From Reinekea sp. G2M2-21 (GTDB lineage Bacteria; Pseudomonadota; Gammaproteobacteria; Pseudomonadales; Natronospirillaceae): 64,000 bases of DNA. The notes below the pieces were generated by a model. That model was not told the DNA's origin. It worked only from the letters and a program-made list of their open reading frames with translations, and did no database searches. Within the stretch, counting starts at the first letter, position 1; each line of letters opens with the position of its first letter. Position numbers and translations under genes: made by a program. Location of the stretch: assembly GCF_015687175.1 (NCBI RefSeq), contig NZ_JADPQG010000001.1, positions 124,001-188,000 of the forward strand, in the 5' to 3' direction. Positions 51,559 to 60,555 of the stretch are shown one piece after another.

Positions 51559-53299
51559 TTCGGTCTCGCAGATGTTCAAAGCGAAACGGTTTCCCGACAA
51601 AATCGTTCATGCCCGAGGCCAGCGCTTTGCTGCGGATGTCCTCACTGGAGTTTGCCGTCAAAGCAATAATCGGAACGTCCGGGTCTATTTCGCGTATTTT
51701 CAAAGCACATTCAAAACCATCCATTTCCGGCATTTGGATATCCATGAGTATCAGGCTGAAATGATTGCTTTTAAAGGCCGCGAGGCCTTGCTTGCCATTG
51801 TCAGCAGTGACGACATGGAATCCGAGCTTGGCCAGCATCGCTCCGGCAATTTTTTGGTTTACACTGTTGTCTTCGACCAATAGAACCCGGCCCTGATGAT
51901 CATCGGCAGTCGGTACCTTCCTGGCCGGTCGTTTTTCGGTGGTTTCCTTGCGCTGCGGCATCAATGGCAAGCTTAACGTGAACCGCGTGCCTTCATTTTC
52001 GTCGCTGCTGACTTCAATCGACCCGCCCATCATCTCGGCTAATTGCTGGCTTATAGTCAGCCCCAAACCTGTACCGCCAAACGTGCGGCTTGTTGTGTCT
52101 TCGGCCTGTTGAAATGGCTGGAAGATGGCTTGCAGCCGGTTGTGGGCAATCCCGATGCCGGTGTCATTAACCTGCCACTGAATATCGGTTGAGGTCAGCT
52201 GTCTTACAATCAGGTCGATCTTTCCCTGTTGGGTAAATTTAACCGCGTTACTGAGCAGGTTAAGCAAAATCTGGCGGATCTTAATACTGTCGCCCATCAC
52301 CCATGCGCCGTCTTGCCAGTGTGGCGGTAAGCTAACATTCAGTGAGATCTTTTTCTGATCTGCCAGTGGTTTCATAACAGCGATGATCTGGTGCATCAGT
52401 AGATTCAGGTCGAAGGCCGAATGCTCCAAAAGGACTTCGCCGGTTTCAATGCGGCTGAAGTCGAGCACGTCGTTGATCTGAGCCAGCAGTGCCTCGCTGC
52501 TGGCACTTAATGTATCCAGCCAGTCATTTTTGATGGTGGGGTCCTGCTGCATAATCTGGATGGTTCCGATGATGCCATTCAGCGGTGTGCGCAGTTCGTG
52601 CGACATGTTGGCCAAAAATTCGGATTTCGCATGACTTGCTTTTTGCGCCCGTCGCATCATGCGCCTGCCCTGCACGGTACTCAGGGTTAATAAAAAGGCG
52701 AGCACCAGAATGACGCCGACCAGGGAAATGAGTTGCAGGCGGATCTGAAAATAGGTCGCGATGACACTCTGACTCATTTCCTCATAACGGAAATAACTCA
52801 AACCAAAAATTTTCACCACCTGTGCCCGATAGGCCTGCGTCCAACGGTTGGTTTTGTTGAGCAGCTCTGCCGTGTCTTCCGGTGACAATTGATACAGCTT
52901 GGATTCATAATGTTCGAAGGTTTCCAGTATGTCGTTCAGAAAATCGAGCACATTCAATTGTCGGGTTTTTGCGATGTCCAGAATTTTGCCTTGCAGTAGC
53001 ACATCAAGTCGGTTCCAGACCAATTCAATCATCACGCTGGTGGCCTGTTGCTGAGTGTCCGAATCGCTCAGGCTCAGCATCGTCAGTTCGTGGCGCAACC
53101 TTTCCAATTCCGTTTGCAGCTGTGCAAGGTGCCAGGGATGATTATCGAGATATTGCTCAGAAAGGTTTTTCACTTCCCGATTGAGTAAGTTTACCGTCAA
53201 AACCAGCCAAATCAGAATGCCGATGGACAGAACGCTGCCCAACACAATGGCCAGACTTAGCTGGGAAGAGGATTGATCTTTTTCTTGGTTGGCAAGCAT
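51539..53299 (-). CDS. Hybrid sensor histidine kinase with receiver domain
   Basis: 586 residues. Transmembrane helix ~14-37, a periplasmic helical sensor region ~40-185, a second helix ~190-208, then HisKA with the phospho-His at 234 (NMSHELRTPLNGIIG), an ATPase domain (LLSNAVKFT, VNDTGIGI, FGGTGLGLTIS) and a C-terminal receiver with phospho-Asp at 520 (LMDIQMPEMDG) and Lys570. No HAMP or HPt is seen, so a separate HPt protein is expected. It follows a periplasmic molybdopterin-fold gene by 20 bp, which may modulate sensing. No response regulator with an output domain is adjacent. Confidence 0.92.
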   Translation of the reverse strand: MLANQEKDQSSSQLSLAIVLGSVLSIGILIWLVLTVNLLNREVKNLSEQYLDNHPWHLAQLQTELERLRHELTMLSLSDSDTQQQATSVMIELVWNRLDVLLQGKILDIAKTRQLNVLDFLNDILETFEHYESKLYQLSPEDTAELLNKTNRWTQAYRAQVVKIFGLSYFRYEEMSQSVIATYFQIRLQLISLVGVILVLAFLLTLSTVQGRRMMRRAQKASHAKSEFLANMSHELRTPLNGIIGTIQIMQQDPTIKNDWLDTLSASSEALLAQINDVLDFSRIETGEVLLEHSAFDLNLLMHQIIAVMKPLADQKKISLNVSLPPHWQDGAWVMGDSIKIRQILLNLLSNAVKFTQQGKIDLIVRQLTSTDIQWQVNDTGIGIAHNRLQAIFQPFQQAEDTTSRTFGGTGLGLTISQQLAEMMGGSIEVSSDENEGTRFTLSLPLMPQRKETTEKRPARKVPTADDHQGRVLLVEDNSVNQKIAGAMLAKLGFHVVTADNGKQGLAAFKSNHFSLILMDIQMPEMDGFECALKIREIDPDVPIIALTANSSEDIRSKALASGMNDFVGKPFRFEHLRDRIKAALR

Positions 53300-53319
53300 G
53301 TTGTTTACGCGCTAAACCT

Positions 53320-53790
53320 CTATTGCTTTGGCTGCAGTTGCAGAGACTTCAGTTGCCAGATCGACCATGAACTTAACAGACTGATGTTTGTTTCTGAGCT
53401 GGTTTTATTCCAATCGAATATGATCCAGAAAGGCCCTTTGTTGCGAATGGGCATTAACTTCCCATCTCGTAATATCGCGATGAAGGCTCCAGCGCTCACC
53501 GCTTCGGGTATATCAATGGTTACTTGATAATCGTTCAGTGCCGTCGCGGTCAATATGCTGGCATCTGCGGCTATGTGTGTTAACAGGTCTTGCAGATAAA
53601 CACCGGTAAAAGTCGAAGGCATATCATCCCAAGGAGATTGCACCGTCAATGTGGCTGGCGCAATACTGAGCAATTGGTCTTGGTCGAACACCCATTTTTG
53701 TTGTCCGAACTCAATCTGCAGTTCGGCCGCTGCAGCAAGCGGCCCGAAGAAAGCGAAGAGTACGCTAAACATAAGCTTCTTAAACACCAC
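53320..53790 (-). CDS. Periplasmic protein with molybdopterin-oxidoreductase-like fold
   Basis: 156 residues with a signal peptide ~1-21 (ends LAAAA). FTGVYLQDLLTHI, LNDYQVTIDIPE and AILRDGKLMPIRNKGPFWIIFDW resemble the short, cofactor-poor version of the oxidoreductase molybdopterin-binding domain that occurs beside sensor kinases. The Cys that would ligand molybdenum is missing, so a sensing or binding role is more likely than catalysis. It is in one transcription unit with the hybrid kinase. Confidence 0.7.
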   Translation of the reverse strand: MVFKKLMFSVLFAFFGPLAAAAELQIEFGQQKWVFDQDQLLSIAPATLTVQSPWDDMPSTFTGVYLQDLLTHIAADASILTATALNDYQVTIDIPEAVSAGAFIAILRDGKLMPIRNKGPFWIIFDWNKTSSETNISLLSSWSIWQLKSLQLQPKQ

Positions 53791-53923
53791 AAACTCTCCA
53801 TTAATGTCCTTTCCCGGAAGTGTAGCGGAAATTTTGGCAGTAAGAGTTCGTGCGTAGCTAGAAAATGTCGTCGTTGTTTAATGACGGAATAAAGACTGGT
53901 AATTCGTTTTCTGATGCTTATAC

Positions 53924-53963
53924 TTTCAGAAATTTCTGAAAATTCAATAATGTCAATGACATT
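53924..53963. promoter_or_regulatory. Two palindromes upstream of the GbsR-cydAB operon
   Basis: TTTCAGAAATTTCTGAAA (53924-53941) is a perfect 18 bp palindrome, and AATGTCA-A-TGACATT (53949-53963) a perfect 7+7 one. Both lie 24-63 bp before the GbsR-type start, a likely place for autoregulation. Confidence 0.7.
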
Positions 53964-53986
53964 GGTCAAGTGATTGGAGAATAACG

Positions 53987-54547
53987 ATGCAAATGTCGGC
54001 CGAGACGGAAACGTTCGTTGTCCACTTTGGTGAAATGGCCAGTCGGTGGGGGTTTAACCGCACCGTCGGGCAAATGCTGGCGCTCATTGTGCTTAGTGAG
54101 AAGCCGCTTAACGCGGATGATATTTCGCAGCTGCTGGCGGTATCCCGTGGCAATGTCAGTATGGCAGCCAAGGAATTACAGAGTTGGCGGTTGGTGAAGG
54201 TGCATCGGGAGCCTGGCGACCGCAAAGACTACCTGGTCGCAAATGGCAGTATCTGGGACCTGGCGCAACAGGTGATGGCAGAACGCAAAAAGCGCGAGGT
54301 TGACCCAACTTTATCGGTGGTCCGCGGTTTATTGATGACCATGGATGACCAGCCGGAATCCCACGCTCGTCAGCAAATTCAGGAAATGAATGACCTGTTG
54401 GAACTGTTCAGTAAGTGGTTCGATGACGTCAATAATATGCAACCAGAGCACCTCAAAGCGCTGATGAAAATGGGCGCCGGCGTTGGGCGAGTGCTGGAGA
54501 TGACACAACGTTTAACGCCCGGCAGTAAAAAACAGGAGCGACCATGA
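53987..54547 (+). CDS. GbsR/MarR-type regulator of the cytochrome bd operon
   Basis: 186 residues. Winged-helix core typical of GbsR-like proteins: ASRWGFNRTVGQMLALIVLSEKPLNADDISQLLAVSRGNVSMAAKELQSWRLVKVHREPGDRKDYL, then a helical C-terminal dimer region. GGAGAATAACG precedes the ATG. Its stop overlaps the cydA start, so it is cotranscribed and probably represses or tunes the operon through the palindromes upstream. The effector is unknown. Confidence 0.88.
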   Translation: MQMSAETETFVVHFGEMASRWGFNRTVGQMLALIVLSEKPLNADDISQLLAVSRGNVSMAAKELQSWRLVKVHREPGDRKDYLVANGSIWDLAQQVMAERKKREVDPTLSVVRGLLMTMDDQPESHARQQIQEMNDLLELFSKWFDDVNNMQPEHLKALMKMGAGVGRVLEMTQRLTPGSKKQERP

Positions 54548-55920
54548 TGGATCCGGCATTGGCACAAACTCTGATGCTGTCGCGTATGCAATTTGCCGCG
54601 AACATCAGTTTTCACATTCTGTTTCCGACCATCACCATTGCTCTCGGGTGGATGCTGTTTTATTTCAAAGTTCGCCATGACCTCAGTGGTCATCCGGTGT
54701 GGCTGCGTATTTACCGGTTTTGGGTAAAGGTGTTTGCGCTTTCCTTTGCATTAGGCGTGGTGAGTGGGATTACCATGAGTTTTCAGTTTGGTACCAATTG
54801 GCCGGGCTTCATGCAAACCGTGGGTAATATTGCCGGCCCATTGCTGGGATACGAAGTGCTGACTGCCTTTTTTATGGAGGCAACCTTTCTGGGCATCATG
54901 CTGTTTGGTATGAACCGAGTGCCTAACTGGGTGCACACCACCTCAACCGCACTCGTGGCCATTGGTACAACCCTATCGGCTTTCTGGATTCTGGTTTTGA
55001 ACTCATGGATGCACACACCAACCGGCTATGAACTCATAGATGGCGTTGCTCACGTAACCAGCTGGAAGGAGGTGATATTCAACCCGTCTATGCCGTACCG
55101 GCTCAGTCACATGTTGCTGGCTTCAGGTTTGACCGCCAGTTTTCTCGTGGCCGGTATTTCGGCTTACCGCCTGTTGAAGGGCGACACCAAAGCTGCGCCA
55201 CGATATGCGTTAGCCACGGCGGTCTTTGTGGCCTCCTTGCTGATGCCGATTCAGGCGCTGGTTGGTGATCTTCATGGTCTGAATACGCTGGAACATCAAC
55301 CCCAGAAAATCGCGGCTATCGAAGCCGTATGGGAGACGGAAGCCGGTGCTCCATTGGTGTTGTTTGCCTGGCCGGATGAGCAATCAAGAGAGAATCGATA
55401 TGAACTGGGCGTGCCGTATCTGGCCAGTTTAATCCTGACACATAAGGTGAATGGTGAAATCATAGGGTTGAATGCATTTGAGCATCATCCGCCGGTGAAG
55501 CCCTTGTTTTTTGGTTTCCGGCTCATGGTGGGGTTGGGTTTACTCATGATGGCGGCGAGTTGGCTGAGCACGTTCTATATTTTGCGCAGGCACCAGATTC
55601 CGGTTTGGTTATTGCGGGTTTTAACTGGTATGACATTTTCCGGATGGCTGGCGTCGTTGGCCGGATGGTACGTGACGGAAATCGGCCGGCAACCCTGGTT
55701 GGTAACCGGTGTACTGAAAACCGCAGATGCGGTGACCAGTGTTGCCGGTACTCAGGTTGGTGTGTCGTTGGCACTTTATTTAGCCTTGTACGCCTTCCTG
55801 CTTATTGCTTACATCCAAACACTTTTTTATCTGGCACGAAAATCGATTCGGGTGGCTGAATACGATGACACCGAAACAACCAAACCAGGTTTGAGATTTT
55901 TAATGGGGCAAGCATCATGA
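54544..55920 (+). CDS. cydA: Cytochrome bd ubiquinol oxidase subunit I, short-Q-loop (CIO-like) type
   Basis: 458 residues, a quinol oxidase subunit carrying haems b558, b595 and d in the inner membrane. The N-terminal LSRMQFAANISFHILFPTITIALGW supplies a haem His; GWYVTEIGRQPW and HMLLASGLTASF are further conserved stretches. It is ~60 residues shorter than the long-Q-loop form of E. coli, like CioA-type, cyanide-tolerant enzymes. The start overlaps the GbsR stop and the stop overlaps cydB (ATGA), so expression is coupled. No cydX-like peptide follows cydB. Confidence 0.95.
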   Translation: MMDPALAQTLMLSRMQFAANISFHILFPTITIALGWMLFYFKVRHDLSGHPVWLRIYRFWVKVFALSFALGVVSGITMSFQFGTNWPGFMQTVGNIAGPLLGYEVLTAFFMEATFLGIMLFGMNRVPNWVHTTSTALVAIGTTLSAFWILVLNSWMHTPTGYELIDGVAHVTSWKEVIFNPSMPYRLSHMLLASGLTASFLVAGISAYRLLKGDTKAAPRYALATAVFVASLLMPIQALVGDLHGLNTLEHQPQKIAAIEAVWETEAGAPLVLFAWPDEQSRENRYELGVPYLASLILTHKVNGEIIGLNAFEHHPPVKPLFFGFRLMVGLGLLMMAASWLSTFYILRRHQIPVWLLRVLTGMTFSGWLASLAGWYVTEIGRQPWLVTGVLKTADAVTSVAGTQVGVSLALYLALYAFLLIAYIQTLFYLARKSIRVAEYDDTETTKPGLRFLMGQAS

Positions 55921-56909
55921 GTCAGTACTTACCGGAAGTATTTTTAATGCTAATGGGCTTTTCTATTTTGCTCTACGCCATTCTGGATGGATACGATTTG
56001 GGCGTGGGTATGATTATGCCGCAGAACAATGAAGCTCATCGAGACACCATGATTGCGTCGATTGGACCGTTTTGGGATGCGAACGAAACCTGGCTGGTGC
56101 TGGCCGTTGGCATTTTGTTGATCGCGTTTCCAATGGCGCACGGGTTGGTTTTTGAAGCCCTGTACTTTCCAACTTTTTTATTGTTGTTGGGACTGATATT
56201 ACGCGGAGTGTCTTTCGACTTTCGTGCTAAAGCCAAGGACCAGCATAAAGGGCGCTGGGATCTGCTGTTTCGGTTGGGTTCCTGGTTAGCAGCCGTGATG
56301 CAAGGTTACATGCTGGGCCGTTACGTGACCGGGTTTGATTCTGGTTTTGCCGCGCATCTGTTCGCTGTGCTCAGTGCTTTGTGCGTCAGTGCTGCTTATG
56401 CATACATTGGCGGGGCTTGGCTGGTTATGAAAACGACGGGGCTTGTACAACAACGGGCTGCTTTCTGGGCTCGCCGTGCCGGTTGGTTGGCGGCCTTGGG
56501 TATGTTGACAATAAGTGTGGTGAACCCTTTGATCAGCGCCGACGTGGCCGCCCGTTGGTTGACATTCCCTGCGGTGTTTCTGCTTGTCCCCATTCCGTTA
56601 ATGTGCCTTGTGTTGCTGGTTGCGGTGGATCGCTATCTGGCACACGTTCCAACTCGTGATGATATTGGCTGCTGGTTCCCGTTTGTGGCCGTTGCATTTT
56701 TATTTGTGCTGAACTTTTTTGGTTTGGCATACAGTTATTTTCCAGACGTTGTACCGGGATTGTTGTCAGCGCGAGACGCGGCCAGCTCTACAGCGAGCCT
56801 GACGGTGATCTTTTACGGTGTGGCTGTCGTGCTGCCCTTCATTTTGCTTTACACCGCCTTTGCCTATAGGGTGTTCTGGGGCAAGACGCAGAAGCTCAGT
56901 TACTACTGA
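55917..56909 (+). CDS. cydB: Cytochrome bd ubiquinol oxidase subunit II
   Basis: 330 residues, eight or nine membrane helices. YAILDGYDLGVGMIMP, GPFWDANETWLVLAVGILLIAFPMAHG and LILRGVSFDFRAKAKD are the CydB landmarks. Overlaps cydA by four bases. Forms the heterodimer with CydA. Confidence 0.95.
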   Translation: MSQYLPEVFLMLMGFSILLYAILDGYDLGVGMIMPQNNEAHRDTMIASIGPFWDANETWLVLAVGILLIAFPMAHGLVFEALYFPTFLLLLGLILRGVSFDFRAKAKDQHKGRWDLLFRLGSWLAAVMQGYMLGRYVTGFDSGFAAHLFAVLSALCVSAAYAYIGGAWLVMKTTGLVQQRAAFWARRAGWLAALGMLTISVVNPLISADVAARWLTFPAVFLLVPIPLMCLVLLVAVDRYLAHVPTRDDIGCWFPFVAVAFLFVLNFFGLAYSYFPDVVPGLLSARDAASSTASLTVIFYGVAVVLPFILLYTAFAYRVFWGKTQKLSYY

Positions 56910-57049
56910 TGCCATGTTGGGTGGACGCACAGCCGCAGCGTCCACTCCTTCAGCTGATCTGAACAATTCCATCAGTTTCTTCCGATTTCACTGCCTGACA
57001 AAATTCCCAACAATAGCCGGCAGAAATTAACCACTGGAGAAACAAAAGT

Positions 57050-57592
57050 ATGAAATTAGTTCACCTTACCCTTGCTGCTGTCTCAACGTCTCTCGCCGCT
57101 GGCGCATTTGCCGCGGACTATGTCATCGACCCGGCGCACTCTTCGGTTAACTTTACCGCCGGACATTTAGGCATCAGCAAAACCGTTGGCCGGTTCAATG
57201 AATTTGAAGGAACCTTCTCTGATGACGCCGATAACGCCAATGCATCTATTGTCATTCAGGCGGCCTCTATTGACACTAATCACCCCGATCGTGACAAGCA
57301 CCTGCGCTCACCAGACTTTTTCGATGTGAAGCAGTACCCAACATTGACGTTTAAAACCAATACATTTACGACCGACAAGTTGACTGGTGTGCTCACGATG
57401 CACGGCAAATCGAAGCCGGTTGAGCTGGACGTGACGCTGATCGGCGAAGGTGAAGATCCTTGGGGTGGTTACCGTAAGGGTTACCAAGCGACTACCACCA
57501 TTAACCGCAGCGAATGGGGTATCACTTATTTCATCCCCGGTGTTCCTGACGAAATTGAAATAGAAATTCAGATTGAAGGTATCCGCAAGTAA
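57050..57592 (+). CDS. YceI-family periplasmic lipocalin-like protein
   Basis: 180 residues, signal peptide 1-21 (ends GAFA), then the YceI fold: YVIDPAHSSVNFTAGHLGISKTVGRF, DKHLRSPDFFDVKQYPTLTF, GVLTMHGKSKPVELDV and GYQATTTINRSEWGI. Members bind isoprenoid or fatty-acyl ligands such as quinones. It lies 140 bp after cydB and 16 bp before a membrane protein gene; a link to quinol metabolism is inferred. GGAGAAACAAAAGT precedes the ATG. Confidence 0.93.
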   Translation: MKLVHLTLAAVSTSLAAGAFAADYVIDPAHSSVNFTAGHLGISKTVGRFNEFEGTFSDDADNANASIVIQAASIDTNHPDRDKHLRSPDFFDVKQYPTLTFKTNTFTTDKLTGVLTMHGKSKPVELDVTLIGEGEDPWGGYRKGYQATTTINRSEWGITYFIPGVPDEIEIEIQIEGIRK

Positions 57593-57608
57593 TGGCGAGG
57601 GACTCGCA

Positions 57609-58400
57609 ATGACCTTTGAGCTTTTTATGCAAGCCTTCATCGCCCCGGTACTGGTGGCGATAGTGGCGGGTTTCGTCAAGCGTTGGTACCCGGTCGTTAT
57701 TGCGATCGGTTTCTGGGGCATCAGCCTGTGGGTGAAAGGTTTAACTTTAGAAGCCATGGACAGTATCGCCATGGTTGTGACACTCAGCGCGGTACTGATC
57801 TTGCTGAGTGGCTCACTGTCAAAACGTTGGCTGGCGTTGGCTCAATGGTTCACGTTGGCGGCGTTAAGTACCTGGCAAGTGAAAAATTTTGCGCTGGATC
57901 TGCCTCTGCTATCTTGGATCATTCAAGCGGTATTGTTGACGGGTGTAGTTGCCTTCTCTTGGCTCGTACCGGCAGGCGAATCCACAGCCCCGAAAGCGTG
58001 GTCGCGTTTTGACACGAGACAGCTGTATTGGTTGATTCCAGTGGGTTATCTGGCCATTGTCAGCCCTCTGGCTGGCAGTATATTAATCGGACAAATGGCT
58101 GGGTTAATTGCGGTTTTTGCATTGGCGGTCTGGATTTTTCACGCAAGCAGGCATTCGGATGAACAGCAGTTGGCTCTATTCGTCGCCGCACCGGCATTGT
58201 TTGTGGGGCAAATGGCTTGGCATTACGCTGAGATTCCCTGGACATCGTTATTGGTCGGCCTGGTCGGGTGGGTGCCTTTGCTGATGACATCAATGCGAAA
58301 GCGAGCCGCATGGTTCCACTTATTGATCGCGACGGTTTTGTTTGCTGGTTTGACCTCACTCGGGCTATGGCTGGAGTGGCCTGAACAATCTCTCTATTAG
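57609..58400 (+). CDS. Polytopic membrane protein, hypothetical
   Basis: 263 residues from the ATG at 57609 after GGCGAGGGACTCGCA. About eight hydrophobic helices (ALSTWQVKNFALDLPLL, IIQAVLLTGVVAFSWLVPA, IGQMAGLIAVFALAVWIF), no charged catalytic pattern I recognise. It immediately follows yceI and ends with a terminator, so these two form a unit. Function unknown. Confidence 0.75.
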   Translation: MTFELFMQAFIAPVLVAIVAGFVKRWYPVVIAIGFWGISLWVKGLTLEAMDSIAMVVTLSAVLILLSGSLSKRWLALAQWFTLAALSTWQVKNFALDLPLLSWIIQAVLLTGVVAFSWLVPAGESTAPKAWSRFDTRQLYWLIPVGYLAIVSPLAGSILIGQMAGLIAVFALAVWIFHASRHSDEQQLALFVAAPALFVGQMAWHYAEIPWTSLLVGLVGWVPLLMTSMRKRAAWFHLLIATVLFAGLTSLGLWLEWPEQSLY

Positions 58401-58424
58401 ACTAACCTATGATTCCCAATTTCA

Positions 58425-58448
58425 AGGCGCCGGTGACGGCGCTTTTTT
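58425..58448 (+). terminator. Intrinsic terminator after the yceI-membrane protein unit
   Basis: GCGCCG-GTGA-CGGCGC with flanking A and a run of six T. Confidence 0.9.
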
Positions 58449-58647
58449 CGTGGCCCAAAAAACTGAAATTACGAACCTGTAAAATCTGACAGTAGTCGTT
58501 TTGAGCAGCGTAAAGCACACTAGGCAGCATCAAGAAAATAGTTGTAAACGAGTTGGCAGAGATCAACCGGGTTGAAAAAAGCGCGTAGGTGTTGGGGCGT
58601 AACCGTAAGAATGACATTCACGATGAATCAATAAAAAAGGTTTTATT

Positions 58648-59601
58648 TTGGATAAGAAAGATTACCTCAAAGAACGTGACGACCTGTTTGCCGATGCTCG
58701 ATCTGTAAACGAAGGCTTGCCTCGTCCCCACGATCTGTCCGATGAAGCTTTGATATCAATTGTCGAAAGCAGCGCTTATGAAACGGACTATCGTCTGGCT
58801 GCCGGTGAAATTCTCGCAAAGCGAGGGGATCCGCGCATTTCACTGGATGATCCATTGATGATGGATATCCCCGGTGCTTATGTCAATTTGGGTGTTTCGG
58901 AAGACGATGTCGAAGAGTTGTTTCAGGCAAATCGTTCTTACGGTGTCATGCGTGACAGTATCGCTCTGGAAGCACCTCAGCATCGCATAGAAGTACTGCC
59001 GTTTCGCATGGCAAAGTATTGCGTCACGAACGAAGAATTTAATCAATTTGTTGCAGAATCAGGAACGCACCATCGCCCATCGTCTTGGCATAACGATCAG
59101 TATGATTCCATCAAGGCAAACCATCCGGTGTTTTCAGTGTCGTTCGAGGCTGCTAATGAATTTTGCCAATGGCTGTCGGAACGAAATAAACGTCGATTTC
59201 GATTGCCGACAGAAGCTGAATGGGAGTATGCCTCCAGCGGACTGCAACAATATAAATACCCTTGGGGTAATCAGTACCTGGATGATCACGCCAATACGAT
59301 TGAATCCCGGTTGATGAGTACAACCCCAATCGGCATGTTTGCTCGCGGCAATTCGCCTTTTGGCGTTATGGATATGGCGGGCAATGTTGAAGAATATACG
59401 TCTGGCCGGTATGTGACCTACAGTGGTGGGCCAATTCCGGATGACAATTGCATGAAATCCCTGGAAGGGGCCTTAGTGGTGCGCGGCGGCAGTTTCGCGC
59501 GCTTTCAGGATTTGACCCGGACGTCATGCCGGCATGCAGTGAGTCAACCTGACAAGTTTGCAATCGGTTTTCGTTATGTCGAAGAATTTCCGCTTCACTA
59601 A
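58648..59601 (+). CDS. SUMF1/formylglycine-generating-enzyme-fold protein
   Basis: 317 residues from a TTG at 58648 preceded by AAAAAAGG at good spacing. Residues ~1-70 are helical and unassigned. The SUMF1 fold runs ~75-315: FRMAKYCVTNEEFNQFV, HPVFSVSFEAANEFCQWLSER, RFRLPTEAEWEYASSG, FGVMDMAGNVEEYTS, VVRGGSF and AIGFRYVEE. True formylglycine-generating enzymes have two Cys after RGGS; here that region reads RGGSFARFQDLTRTSCRH with a single Cys at a shifted place, so sulfatase activation is doubtful. It directly precedes luxR and may be part of the quorum-sensing output or input. Role unknown. Confidence 0.85.
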   Translation: MDKKDYLKERDDLFADARSVNEGLPRPHDLSDEALISIVESSAYETDYRLAAGEILAKRGDPRISLDDPLMMDIPGAYVNLGVSEDDVEELFQANRSYGVMRDSIALEAPQHRIEVLPFRMAKYCVTNEEFNQFVAESGTHHRPSSWHNDQYDSIKANHPVFSVSFEAANEFCQWLSERNKRRFRLPTEAEWEYASSGLQQYKYPWGNQYLDDHANTIESRLMSTTPIGMFARGNSPFGVMDMAGNVEEYTSGRYVTYSGGPIPDDNCMKSLEGALVVRGGSFARFQDLTRTSCRHAVSQPDKFAIGFRYVEEFPLH

Positions 59602-59722
59602 TTCGAGACATTGACTAAAAAACTTTGAACTGTGTCTAAAAAATTAGGCATACCTGGTTTTGCTTCTGTGGTTAAATGGGGCAGGCCTTAATTTTCCGTA
59701 CTGCCAAATGGAGATTTGTTCA

Positions 59723-60460
59723 GTGAAAATGGTTTTCGACGTAATTGAACAATTACAACGGTCGCAATCGATGTCTGAATTGCCTGAAATATTGAAATCT
59801 GTTTCTGACATTGTCGAGTTCGACTACTTTCTGTTTGGGCTCGCTATTCCGAACACTATCACTAATTCGGATGTTCTGATGTTCGATAATTACCCAAGTG
59901 AATGGCGGAAGTCTTACGACTCGGAAGGCTATGTAAAACGCGATCCGATCGTGCAATACAGTATCAGCAGTTATCTGCCCATTACGTGGTCACAGATTAT
60001 GGAATCCAGTGACTACAAGAAGAAAGACCTGGAAATCATGTGGGAAGCAAATGCGAACGGGCTGAAAGCGGGATTCAGCGTGCCTATTCATGGAACCATT
60101 GGTGAGTTTGGTATGATCAGTTTTGCATCCAGTATTGGGACGTCTGAGCAACAAATGAAATACGCAGATGCCATACCTGTCATTCAGATGGTGATACCAG
60201 CACTGCAGGATACAATACGCCGATTGCGAGCGGCGCAAGAGAAAGAACCTCAGGCAAAATTGACCAAAAGAGAGATCGAATGCCTTACTTGGGCGACAGA
60301 AGGTAAGAGTTCTTGGGAAATCTCGCAAATTCTTGGCTGTTCAGAGCGTACCGCTATATTCCATTTGACCAATGCGGCAACTAAACTGGGGGCGACCAAC
60401 CGTTATCAGGCTATTTCCAAGGCACTGCTTTCTGGGGTCATCAATCCATCTTTCTCCTAA
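59723..60460 (+). CDS. LuxR-type acyl-homoserine-lactone receptor/regulator
   Basis: 245 residues from the GTG at 59723 (GGAG nine bases before); alternatives are ATG at 59708 or 59729. The autoinducer domain keeps the conserved residues: Trp and Tyr in WRKSYDSEGYVKRDPIVQY, the Asp-Pro pair, a Trp in ITWSQIM and Gly in GLKAGFSVPIHG. The C-terminal HTH is KLTKREIECLTWATEGKSSWEISQILGCSERTAIFHLTNA. Adjacent luxI-type gene and lux box make the pair self-contained. It likely activates luxI through the box at 60483. Confidence 0.93.
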   Translation: MKMVFDVIEQLQRSQSMSELPEILKSVSDIVEFDYFLFGLAIPNTITNSDVLMFDNYPSEWRKSYDSEGYVKRDPIVQYSISSYLPITWSQIMESSDYKKKDLEIMWEANANGLKAGFSVPIHGTIGEFGMISFASSIGTSEQQMKYADAIPVIQMVIPALQDTIRRLRAAQEKEPQAKLTKREIECLTWATEGKSSWEISQILGCSERTAIFHLTNAATKLGATNRYQAISKALLSGVINPSFS

Positions 60461-60482
60461 AGTGCTACTTATGTCTAAAAAA

Positions 60483-60502
60483 ACCTGCAAGGTTTGACAG
60501 GT
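60483..60502 (+). promoter_or_regulatory. lux box upstream of the AHL synthase gene
   Basis: ACCTGCAAGGTTTGACAGGT is a 20 bp sequence with perfect ACCTG/CAGGT ends spaced by ten bases, the classic LuxR-type site. It ends 53 bp before the luxI start, the usual place for activation. Confidence 0.9.
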
Positions 60503-60555
60503 AGGCAAAAGCTGCTCTGCTGGTAATATGTCTCCAAAGCCAACGGAGACAGAGT

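Noticed and set aside
56910-57049. A cydX-like small subunit after cydB
   Set aside because: No short frame with a single membrane helix and ribosome site was found in this interval.
58648-59601. Calling the SUMF1-fold gene a formylglycine-generating enzyme
   Set aside because: The two catalytic cysteines after RGGS are absent and no sulfatase gene is near.
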